A stretch of DNA of 7,289 bases from NCBI GenBank assembly GCA_002694945.1, contig NZNP01000002.1, forward strand, positions 1-7,289, in the 5' to 3' direction. Under the pieces are notes generated by a model, which saw nothing but the letters and a program-made list of their open reading frames with translations, did not search any database and had not been told where the DNA came from. Origin of the DNA: Gammaproteobacteria bacterium. Lineage in GTDB: Bacteria; Pseudomonadota; Gammaproteobacteria; Pseudomonadales; Azotimanducaceae. A program made the translations under genes and the position numbers. This document shows positions 1 through 5,932 of this stretch, piece after piece (position 1 is the stretch's first letter; each line of letters starts with the position of its first letter).

Positions 1-503
1 CCTATACCCGCAATAAATGCCTGGTCAAGGTAGAGCGAGCCGAGAGAGCGTCGACGAAAGCGCTTGTCTTGCAACCGCTCAACGATGTTAATAACAGATA
101 TGCTGGAATCGAGGACGTCTGGCCCCAATTTTTTAAGGAACGGATGTTGGTAGAGATGGTCTGTGGGCCAAAGTTCAACGTCGGTGGCACTATAGAGGAA
201 GGCGCTGTGACGAGTGGTATGCAATCCGACCCGAAGGCTTCGATTAGTTTTTGGCAACTTGCCGCGCTCAGTAGTCCGCCATACGCCGTAAAGTTGGTTG
301 TGTGAATAAAGAGTTTCGCCGTGTGCAAATTGGGTTAGTAACGCCTTGCCGTGGCAAGTAACACGTTCCACCTTTTTGCCGATTATGCGAGTTGCGGCTG
401 ATTGCATTCCTGGCAAGGTAAATTCAGCATGCTCGATGGTTTGATTGGCGAGGATAGTGTTCAGACGATCTGCCGTGAGCCTTATTTCTGGTCCTTCAGG
501 CAT
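1..503 (-). CDS. nei: Endonuclease VIII (Nei), DNA glycosylase/AP lyase, 3' end cut by the window edge
   Basis: Base-excision-repair enzyme that removes oxidised pyrimidines from DNA and cuts the strand by beta,delta-elimination. About 168 residues are visible, reading off the left edge; the full protein is normally about 263. The N terminus reads MPEGPEIR, so after Met removal Pro1 is the Schiff-base nucleophile and Glu2 the catalytic acid. Lys52 lies in HGKALLTQF. The stretch YSHNQLYGVWR carries the Gln69-Leu70-Tyr71 residues that fill the helix void in E. coli Nei; together with the overall match this separates it from Fpg/MutM. GPDVLD and LDQAFIAGIG open the helix-two-turn-helix region. 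Most of that domain and the C-terminal zinc finger lie outside the window. The gene follows the nucleoside transporter on the same strand with an 82-base gap. No strong ribosome-binding site is visible; a TATAAC box (524-529, minus strand) might give it its own promoter, but no matching -35 is present. Confidence 0.95.
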   Translation of the reverse strand, partial: MPEGPEIRLTADRLNTILANQTIEHAEFTLPGMQSAATRIIGKKVERVTCHGKALLTQFAHGETLYSHNQLYGVWRTTERGKLPKTNRSLRVGLHTTRHSAFLYSATDVELWPTDHLYQHPFLKKLGPDVLDSSISVINIVERLQDKRFRRRSLGSLYLDQAFIAGI

Positions 504-585
504 AGTGACACCATTATTTTCGAGTTATACGTCGGTGTACGCGAATAGATTTATTTAGTTGCTAGTCATTGAAGGCGTCTGCTGG

Positions 586-1836
586 TCAAATTGTTATTAT
601 TATTCCAACGATTGTCGCAGTGCTGCAAGTGGCTATCGTCCCGGCAATGATCGATTTACCGCCAAGAGCTAGGATCTCTGCACGTCTTTCCGGAACCATT
701 GTAACCAATCCTGTAATCATGATGCCTAGGCTGACGAAGTTAGCGAAACCGCAGAGCGCATAAGTCATTATTACCCTGGTTCTAGCCGATAATTCCTCTA
801 CTGGGATCTGGCCGAAGCGAACATAGGCGATGAATTCTGTTAGTACGACCTTTGTACCCATAAGCTGCCCAGTAATAAGCGCTTCCGCCAAGGGAACGCC
901 CATCATCATAGTCAAAGGAGCCATAATCAGGCCTAGAATCCGCTCCAGGGTAACAGTAGCGCCGGCTATCTCCGGTAGCGTACCCAAAATGGCATTGGTC
1001 AGATAAACGAGAGCAACGATAACAATAATCATTGCGATGATATTCAGAAACAGCTGCAAACCATTAGTGGTCCCGACGGTAATGGCGTCCATCACGCTGT
1101 CAGCGCCTCTATCGATATCCTGATTACCGGTTGTCACCGGGGAGCGGTCAGGCACCAATAGATGAGAGATGTAAACAACGGCAGGCAACGTGATTAGTGA
1201 GCAGGAAATGAGATGGCCGATTGCATCCGGCACTACGGCCTGAATCATAGCCGCTTCAAGTGCTAGCATGGTTCCAGCTATAGTAGCCATGCCAGCGCAC
1301 ATGACCGCAAAGAGCTCTCCTCGGCTTAGCTTTGCAAGATAGGGCTTGATCATAAGGGGTGACTCAACCATACCCAGGAATGCATTGGCAGAGATCGCTA
1401 GACCTAGTGCACCGCCGATCTCTAAGGTTTTTTCCAGAATGAATGAAAAGCCCCGCATAAGCAGTGGCAGTATTCTGAAATACATTAGAATCGCAGAGAA
1501 TACGCTGATAACGATTACTAATGGCATAGCCTGGAAAGCTAAGATAAAACCACCGCCGGGTGATGTCTCTTTGAACGGCAGCTCGCCCCCGCCAAGATAA
1601 CCAAAGATAAAAGTAGTCCCTTCTCGCGTCGCAGCTTGGAGTACGGTGATGCCATCGTTAAGTACCACAAATAGTTGCTGTGAAGCGGGTAACGTTAGGA
1701 GGGTAATCGCGAATAGAATCTGCAGACCTAGGCTTTTCGCTACGATTGGCAGATGAACATTTTGTCGATTTTCGCTGAATAGCCAGCATAACCCGATCAT
1801 CAGGCTCAACCCGATAATGCCTTGCGCAATGAGCAT
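586..1836 (-). CDS. Concentrative nucleoside transporter (CNT/NupC family)
   Basis: Inner-membrane symporter that imports nucleosides using a proton or sodium gradient. Its 416 residues match the usual length of bacterial CNTs such as Vibrio cholerae VcCNT. The family landmarks appear in order: an N-terminal trio of hydrophobic segments; FGYLGGGELPF near 78-88; ILAFQAMPLVIVIS near 98-111; hairpin HP1 with SANAFLGMVESP (149-160); TEFIAY (333-338); and hairpin HP2 with ANFVSLGI (365-372) before VPERR. Glu158, Glu334, Asn366 and Ser369 correspond to the nucleoside-binding Glu156, Glu332, Asn368 and Ser371 of VcCNT. The HP1 motif is G-M-V-E instead of the G-Q-S/T-E of NupC and VcCNT, so the Gln that contacts the base is Met here. 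The ATG is preceded by GGAAA about nine bases upstream. It is divergent from the monooxygenase gene and may be co-transcribed with nei. Family assignment is firm; the exact nucleoside range and coupling ion are not readable. Confidence 0.93.
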   Translation of the reverse strand: MLIAQGIIGLSLMIGLCWLFSENRQNVHLPIVAKSLGLQILFAITLLTLPASQQLFVVLNDGITVLQAATREGTTFIFGYLGGGELPFKETSPGGGFILAFQAMPLVIVISVFSAILMYFRILPLLMRGFSFILEKTLEIGGALGLAISANAFLGMVESPLMIKPYLAKLSRGELFAVMCAGMATIAGTMLALEAAMIQAVVPDAIGHLISCSLITLPAVVYISHLLVPDRSPVTTGNQDIDRGADSVMDAITVGTTNGLQLFLNIIAMIIVIVALVYLTNAILGTLPEIAGATVTLERILGLIMAPLTMMMGVPLAEALITGQLMGTKVVLTEFIAYVRFGQIPVEELSARTRVIMTYALCGFANFVSLGIMITGLVTMVPERRAEILALGGKSIIAGTIATCSTATIVGIIITI

Positions 1837-1873
1837 GTTTAATATTTCCGGTGGTTAAGCGTGCAAAGTTAAC

Positions 1874-1901
1874 ATACTAAAGCGTCGCATTGTTGAGCCA
1901 A
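1874..1901 (-). promoter_or_regulatory. Possible promoter of the nucleoside transporter gene
   Basis: Read on the minus strand, TTGGCT (1896-1901) is followed after 16 bases by TAGTAT (1874-1879). Both are partial matches to sigma-70 boxes, about four of six positions each. The position, roughly 40 bases before the transporter ATG, is suitable. The -35 box overlaps the inverted repeat at 1888-1903. The evidence is weak. Confidence 0.2.
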
Positions 1902-1903
1902 TG
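1888..1903. repeat. Inverted repeat CATTG-N6-CAATG, possible operator
   Basis: CATTG (1888-1892) and CAATG (1899-1903) are exact reverse complements separated by six bases. The repeat overlaps the candidate -35 box of the transporter promoter, a position where a bound protein would affect transcription. A five-base arm can occur by chance, so this is only a candidate. Confidence 0.3.
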
Positions 1904-1927
1904 AGATTTGCGGTACTGTTGGTAACA

Positions 1928-1942
1928 ATTCGATCAATGAAT
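1928..1942. repeat. Inverted repeat ATTC-N7-GAAT, LysR-type-like site
   Basis: ATTC (1928-1931) and GAAT (1939-1942) form a 15-base dyad that fits the T-N11-A pattern of LysR-type regulator sites. It lies about 77 bases before the monooxygenase ATG and 92 bases before the transporter ATG. No LysR gene is visible in the window, and such short dyads are common in AT-rich spacers. Confidence 0.25.
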
Positions 1943-2005
1943 AAGCAATTTCCGGTGGTGATGTTGTTGGCGATTTTTAAGTACACTAAGGTTAGTGAAC
2001 CCATT

Positions 2006-2012
2006 GAGAGGA
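2006..2012 (+). promoter_or_regulatory. Ribosome-binding site that fixes the monooxygenase start
   Basis: GAGAGGA ends six bases before the ATG at 2019, an ideal Shine-Dalgarno arrangement. An in-frame GTG at 1995 would add eight residues, but it lies upstream of this site and would place the site inside the coding region. The ATG at 2019 is therefore preferred. Confidence 0.75.
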
Positions 2013-2018
2013 TATGGC

Positions 2019-3953
2019 ATGGCAACTTTTGATATTCCAGGCGACGATGATGCACTGCGGTCAGCATTAGAAGATGTGAACCTGCCTACCCTGCTAATGG
2101 TGTTGACTCAATTTGCAGGTGATGATCGCTGGCTTTCTGATCGCTACAAACCAGATCCGATCATGGTTCCTGAAGGCGAACTTTTTCCGGACGACACGGG
2201 TAATTACAGTGACGAGGTTGCGGTGGAAATACGTGATGCTGCTTTGGGGTTAATTCGAACATTACGAGACGAAGGCGCCGAACTACCGCAAGCCCCAAGT
2301 AAGGAGCGCATGCAGCAGATGATGGAGTTCTCAACCGCCGAATCTGTTGATGCTGACTTCTGCTCCATGCTTCTTGAGGAAACTCGTTTTGTCGATCGTG
2401 ATGAAAGTTGGAAAAAACTATTGAGGCAGGTAAGCGAGGAAAAGCGCAGGGACTTCCAAGTCATTGTTGTAGGCGCTGGTATGTCGGGTATCTGCACCGG
2501 AATTAAACTCAAGGAAGCGGGAATCAGCTTTACAATTCTGGAAAAGAACGATGCAGTAGGGGGTACTTGGTACGAGAATACCTATCCTGACTGTGGTGTG
2601 GATACACCGAATCATTTCTACTCTTATTCCTTTGAAAGGAATCCCAATTGGTCCGGATATTTTTCCAAACGCGATGAGCTCCATAGTTACTTCGAACATT
2701 GCGTCGATAAATATGGCCTTCGAGAGAATATTAGCCTTAGTTCTGAGGTTAGGAAGATGCGATTACTCTCTGCGACGGGTCGTTGGGAAGTCACTGTAGC
2801 GGACAGCAATGGCGATGAAAGCACACTGTCTGCAAATGCTGTTGTCAGTGCGGTTGGCCAGCTGAATCGGCCGGTCGTTCCTGAATTTCCCGGGCTCGAT
2901 GAATTTGAGGGTGAAGCCTTTCATTCAGCTCGTTGGCGTCATGATGTCTCTCTAGCGGGTAAGCGAGTGGGAGTCATTGGAACCGGTTGCTCTGCGGTAC
3001 AGCTGGTGCCAAAGACAGCTGATGTCGCTTCGCATTTAACAGTGTTTCAACGAACGCCTCACTGGATTGCCCCTAACAAGGATTACTATCGACCTGTTGA
3101 ACCTGGTTTGCTTTGGGCCTTGAATCATCTTCCGCTCTATGCCGAATGGCATAGGGCAAGAATGATTTTCAGTTTCATGGACCGCAATTGGGGTGCTGTT
3201 CCTGCTGACCCTGACTGGGAGCAACCTGAGACAGCTATGAACCAAGCCAACAACGATTTGAGAGAGGGGCTTGTTTCCTATATCAGTGAACAACTGGGCG
3301 ACAAGCAGGCCCTGATGGACGTTTGTGTGCCGGACTTCCCTGTATTTGGTAAACGATTGATCGTTGACAACAATTGGTACCAGGCCATGGCGCGGGATGA
3401 CGTTTCGCTGACTGACTCTTCCATCGTGCGATTTACTTCAACAGGTATAGAAACCGCCGACGGCACGTCGCACGAATTCGACGCCGTTATTTTTGCCACA
3501 GGTTTCAATACGAACCGTTTCCTATGGCCGATGGAGGTCGTTGGGACATCGGGTACTAGCCTAGATGCTCGGTGGGGGAATTATCCGCAGGCGTACAAGG
3601 GCATTCTGGTGCCGGATTATCCCAATATGTTCTGTCTCTATGGTCCTAACACCAATATCGTTCATGGGGGTAGCATTATTTACAATACTGAATGCCAGGT
3701 TAATTACGTGATGCAGTGTCTTTCGCTCATGTTGTCTCGCGATTCTTCAACACTAGAAATCCCTCAGGCGGCAGCAGATGAGTACAACGAAGAAGTTCAG
3801 AGCATCAGTGAAACCCTTGCCTGGGGTCACCCTGGAGTGCAAAGTTGGTATAAAAATTCCGAGGGCAAGGTGGTAAATAATTCGCCGTTCAGCAATTTGG
3901 AATATTGGGCAAGGACACACGATGTGGAGCCAAACCGTTATCTGATGCAGTAA
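2019..3953 (+). CDS. HAPMO-type Baeyer-Villiger monooxygenase (FAD, NADPH)
   Basis: Type I Baeyer-Villiger flavoenzyme that inserts one oxygen atom of O2 next to a ketone carbonyl, giving an ester or lactone. It has 644 residues, against 640 for Pseudomonas fluorescens 4-hydroxyacetophenone monooxygenase. Like that enzyme it has a long helical N-terminal extension (about 1-145) containing LPTLLMVLTQFAGD. The FAD Rossmann motif is GAGMSG (152-157), followed by GGTWY (181-185) and Asp195 in GVD, the position of the conserved active-site Asp. The family fingerprint FxGxxxHxxxW spans 296-306, but the next residue is Arg rather than Pro or Asp. The NADPH Rossmann motif is GTGCSA (321-326), then FQRTPHW with Arg345, and FATGF (492-496). 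All parts are present, so it looks functional. It converges on the alpha/beta hydrolase gene, the enzyme expected to cleave its ester product. The substrate is unknown; aryl or aliphatic ketones are likely. Confidence 0.93.
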   Translation: MATFDIPGDDDALRSALEDVNLPTLLMVLTQFAGDDRWLSDRYKPDPIMVPEGELFPDDTGNYSDEVAVEIRDAALGLIRTLRDEGAELPQAPSKERMQQMMEFSTAESVDADFCSMLLEETRFVDRDESWKKLLRQVSEEKRRDFQVIVVGAGMSGICTGIKLKEAGISFTILEKNDAVGGTWYENTYPDCGVDTPNHFYSYSFERNPNWSGYFSKRDELHSYFEHCVDKYGLRENISLSSEVRKMRLLSATGRWEVTVADSNGDESTLSANAVVSAVGQLNRPVVPEFPGLDEFEGEAFHSARWRHDVSLAGKRVGVIGTGCSAVQLVPKTADVASHLTVFQRTPHWIAPNKDYYRPVEPGLLWALNHLPLYAEWHRARMIFSFMDRNWGAVPADPDWEQPETAMNQANNDLREGLVSYISEQLGDKQALMDVCVPDFPVFGKRLIVDNNWYQAMARDDVSLTDSSIVRFTSTGIETADGTSHEFDAVIFATGFNTNRFLWPMEVVGTSGTSLDARWGNYPQAYKGILVPDYPNMFCLYGPNTNIVHGGSIIYNTECQVNYVMQCLSLMLSRDSSTLEIPQAAADEYNEEVQSISETLAWGHPGVQSWYKNSEGKVVNNSPFSNLEYWARTHDVEPNRYLMQ

Positions 3954-3956
3954 GAA

Positions 3957-3976
3957 TGACCGCAAAAAGCAGGTCA
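3957..3976 (+). terminator. Hairpin just after the monooxygenase stop, possible weak terminator
   Basis: TGACCGC (3957-3963) pairs with GC-A-GGTCA (3969-3976), giving a seven-base-pair stem with one bulged A and an AAAAA loop. It begins four bases after the stop codon. There is no T-run after it on either strand, so it is not a standard intrinsic terminator. It may stabilise the mRNA end or slow polymerase. No better terminator is visible between the two convergent genes. Confidence 0.35.
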
Positions 3977-4099
3977 GATGATCAATCTTTACTGATAATT
4001 GTTGTCAATTTAGGTGGCTTTGTTTCGCCGGGTAAACATTGGGTATAGCTGCTCCTGTCTCCCAAAGTTAGCTTGGTTGTCAGATTACTCTAGATAAAG

Positions 4100-4978
4100 T
4101 TAGCCGAGATGATTCCGGAGGAACTCATTAATGACTTCGGTTTGTTCGGGATCGTCGTCAGTATCCATGTGCCCTCGATTGTTTAGCATCTTGTAAGAGA
4201 AATCCTGAGCTACATTTATTATTTTCTCTAGACAGGGCCGTTCAGCGTCGTGTTCACCGCAGATACCTAGGATAGGTACTTTGATAGAACGTATCTCTTC
4301 TTCTGACAGATTGATGATATTTGGCATCCCCTGAAAGGTTGCTACTAGTGCCTTGAGATTTTTGCCTTTGAGTAATAGATCCGCGATCGCCAAGCTATAG
4401 GGGTCTGTTTGGAAGTAGCCTTCGCCGCCGGTTTCCTTTATCCAGGGCCGGAGGCTACCGTGTTTATTTAGTGCCCTGGCTGCCGCACGATAATTTTCAG
4501 CTTCCTTCTCACCCGACCAGCCAGAACCTAGAAGAATAAGCGCTTTAACGTTATCTGGATTGCTCACCGCTAGCCTTAAGGCCATCTCAGCACCTGCAGA
4601 TGCACCGATAATACAAGCTCGTTGGATTCCCAGATGACGCTGGAGCGCGGCGATGTCATCGACCATCTGCATACCATAATCTGCTGGATTGTCTGGTATA
4701 GCGCTGCCACCCTGGCCACGATAATCAATAGCGACTAAACGAAATCGAGATTTAAGACGTTTTACCGTAGCATTCCAAGAGGAAGCATCGCCAATAATAC
4801 CGTGCACGAGAATGATGGCTTGTCCTGCACCATCATCTGTATATGTCAGCCATGTACCCGCAGAATTGAATCTGCCATAGCGACCACTGAAAGAACGGTC
4901 GCAAACTGCCTTTAACCTTAGCCAGAAAAGTATAAACCTAGTCAAAAGGTACCTGAACAAGTCAGTCCCACCGACCAT
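4100..4978 (-). CDS. Alpha/beta-hydrolase fold protein, probable esterase
   Basis: Serine hydrolase of the AB-hydrolase_1 type, 292 residues from the chosen start. The oxyanion region is LVHGII (57-62), the nucleophile elbow is G-A-S-A-G with Ser127, the acid is Asp244 in GEHD, and the base is His270 in NRGHMD. The complete triad suggests an active enzyme. Residues 6-26 are hydrophobic with basic residues and may bind or anchor in the membrane. The ATG at 4978 has TAAGG six bases before it; a longer frame could start at a TTG at 5020, but that has no well-spaced ribosome-binding site. The gene overlaps the end of the dioxygenase gene by 17 bases and is probably translationally coupled to it. 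Cleavage of the Baeyer-Villiger product by this enzyme is inferred from position only; lactonase, epoxide hydrolase or C-C hydrolase activity cannot be excluded. Confidence 0.9.
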   Translation of the reverse strand: MVGGTDLFRYLLTRFILFWLRLKAVCDRSFSGRYGRFNSAGTWLTYTDDGAGQAIILVHGIIGDASSWNATVKRLKSRFRLVAIDYRGQGGSAIPDNPADYGMQMVDDIAALQRHLGIQRACIIGASAGAEMALRLAVSNPDNVKALILLGSGWSGEKEAENYRAAARALNKHGSLRPWIKETGGEGYFQTDPYSLAIADLLLKGKNLKALVATFQGMPNIINLSEEEIRSIKVPILGICGEHDAERPCLEKIINVAQDFSYKMLNNRGHMDTDDDPEQTEVINEFLRNHLG

Positions 4979-5822
4979 GTAATGCCTTAGCTTTAGTGAA
5001 ATCCGGTCCTTCTCGTCCAAATCCTAGAAAGTTGTTGACGCCGACGAGGTCTGCGAAGCTTGGAGGGTTACGGTCCAGCATGTCCTGAGTCACCCCTTCT
5101 CTGATGAGTTCTTGTGTGCGGATATAGGAGCGGCAATAAACTACTGCAGCGTTTAGTCGCAAGCCAGGTACCTTGCGCTCGTATGCGCCGTGCCAGCAGT
5201 TACCCGCAGTCACGACAACGGATCCAGCTTTCATTTCTAGCGGGACGCAATCTCTGTTGGCGTAGACATCGGATTCAACCTTTCCGACAGGCCGGCGTAA
5301 CCACTGATTACTGCCCGGGACCACTGCGAATGCTCCTTTATCTCTTTCATAATCGACCAGTGCGTAATTGGCGACAGAGACAGAAGGTGGATTGGAAAGT
5401 TGTAGGGTCCATTGATCGGTATGCAAGGGCAAAGCTGGGTCGCCTTTGGCGCGAACGTGCGAGTAGACCGTCGATAGGACCATGCTTCTGCCCAGGAGAT
5501 ATTGCATGAGTGCGATCGTGTATTCGTTCTGTACCAGTTCCTCGAAAACCGGATCTTCAAAAAGCAAATAGCAGCCTTCTCGTAGAGTGCCGCCATCCCA
5601 GGTCTCAAGATTGGGTAATTTGTCGCTCTTGTCGGCTGTCTGCTTGAGAATAACATCCCTCATTTTCTCAACCATGTTCATAGGGATGGCATTTTGAACT
5701 ACGGTAAATCCTTGCTCCTCGAGCTCAATAACGTGCGCTTCGAGGTTCAGTCGTCTTATTTCGCCGAACACCTGTTCCCTGGAAGTGGTTTCAGTTTTTC
5801 CCTGATCGATAGTTTCGCTCAT
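4962..5822 (-). CDS. PhyH-family Fe(II)/2-oxoglutarate-dependent dioxygenase
   Basis: Cytosolic non-heme iron oxygenase of the phytanoyl-CoA dioxygenase superfamily, 286 residues. Members use O2 and 2-oxoglutarate to hydroxylate, or sometimes halogenate or rearrange, a small molecule. The iron triad is His134 and Asp136 (LHTDQW) with distal His211 (GNCWHGAY). Arg222 in GLRLNA lies 11 residues later, the usual place of the 2-oxoglutarate carboxylate ligand. GAFAVVPGSNQW (163-174) matches the common PGSH region. Asp at 136 argues against a halogenase, which would have Gly or Ala there. The ATG is preceded by AGGGGA four bases upstream, a strong ribosome-binding site. The gene follows the MFS gene by 110 bases on the same strand with no terminator seen between them. 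It overlaps the hydrolase gene by 17 bases. The substrate is unknown. Confidence 0.92.
   Translation of the reverse strand: MSETIDQGKTETTSREQVFGEIRRLNLEAHVIELEEQGFTVVQNAIPMNMVEKMRDVILKQTADKSDKLPNLETWDGGTLREGCYLLFEDPVFEELVQNEYTIALMQYLLGRSMVLSTVYSHVRAKGDPALPLHTDQWTLQLSNPPSVSVANYALVDYERDKGAFAVVPGSNQWLRRPVGKVESDVYANRDCVPLEMKAGSVVVTAGNCWHGAYERKVPGLRLNAAVVYCRSYIRTQELIREGVTQDMLDRNPPSFADLVGVNNFLGFGREGPDFTKAKALHGRWD
4985..4989 (-). promoter_or_regulatory. Ribosome-binding site of the hydrolase gene, inside the dioxygenase gene
   Basis: On the minus strand TAAGG lies six bases before the ATG at 4978, within the last codons of the upstream gene. It supports the ATG over the TTG at 5020 and indicates re-initiation by ribosomes finishing the dioxygenase. 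Confidence 0.6.
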
Positions 5823-5932
5823 GACTTCCCCTGTTACCCCTTTGTTCTGAATGTACCATGTGGTGATGAGCTTAGGTAAGTCCTCTCAGAAATGCCCTGA
5901 CACAGATAATTGATGCTCGTAACCTAGCGCTA

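Larger units (their letters stand above)
1844..1959. repeat. Pair of 12-base direct repeats bounding the intergenic region
   Basis: ATTTCCGGTGGT occurs exactly at 1844-1855 and again at 1948-1959, 104 bases apart and in the same orientation. The first copy covers the likely ribosome-binding site of the transporter gene (GGAAA on the minus strand). The second lies about 60 bases before the monooxygenase start. The sequence between the copies is not itself repeated. Confidence 0.6.
1837..2018. promoter_or_regulatory. Divergent intergenic region between transporter and monooxygenase genes
   Basis: About 180 bases separate the two outward-facing start codons, so promoters for both genes should lie here. 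On the plus strand a TACACT box (1982-1987) could be a -10 for the monooxygenase, but no good -35 sits 16-18 bases before it. Two short inverted repeats and one 12-base direct repeat lie inside and are listed separately. No regulator gene is present in the window. A minus-strand reading frame crossing this region has no family resemblance and is not called. Confidence 0.6.

Noticed and set aside
2..328. Minus-strand open frame of 108 codons at the left edge
   Set aside because: It is out of frame with nei, which runs through the same bases and matches Nei residue by residue.
503..586. Functional link between nucleoside import and the Nei repair gene
   Set aside because: Being neighbours on one strand with an 82-base gap is not enough; both are common housekeeping genes.
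1855..2067. Minus-strand open frame of 70 codons across the divergent spacer
   Set aside because: It begins inside the monooxygenase gene, has no ribosome-binding site and no family resemblance, and would cover the promoter region.
3997..4010. AATTG-TTGT-CAATT inverted repeat between the convergent genes as a terminator
   Set aside because: The stem is five pairs, mostly A-T, and no T-run follows on either strand.
4962..5020. TTG at 5020 as the start of the hydrolase gene
   Set aside because: The only AGG nearby is too close to the TTG, whereas the ATG at 4978 has a well-spaced TAAGG; the extra 14 residues match no family feature.
5114..5656. Open frames on both strands (131 and 139 codons) overlapping the dioxygenase gene
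   Set aside because: Neither resembles a known protein, and both lie inside the PhyH gene, whose iron-binding motifs are intact.
5871..5880. CTTAGGTAAG near-palindrome in the MFS-dioxygenase spacer as an operator
   Set aside because: Four-base arms with no supporting promoter boxes; a separate promoter for the dioxygenase gene could not be supported.
5925..5932. Palindrome TAGCGCTA directly after the MFS stop codon
   Set aside because: An eight-base palindrome without flanking extension is too short to call a terminator or operator.
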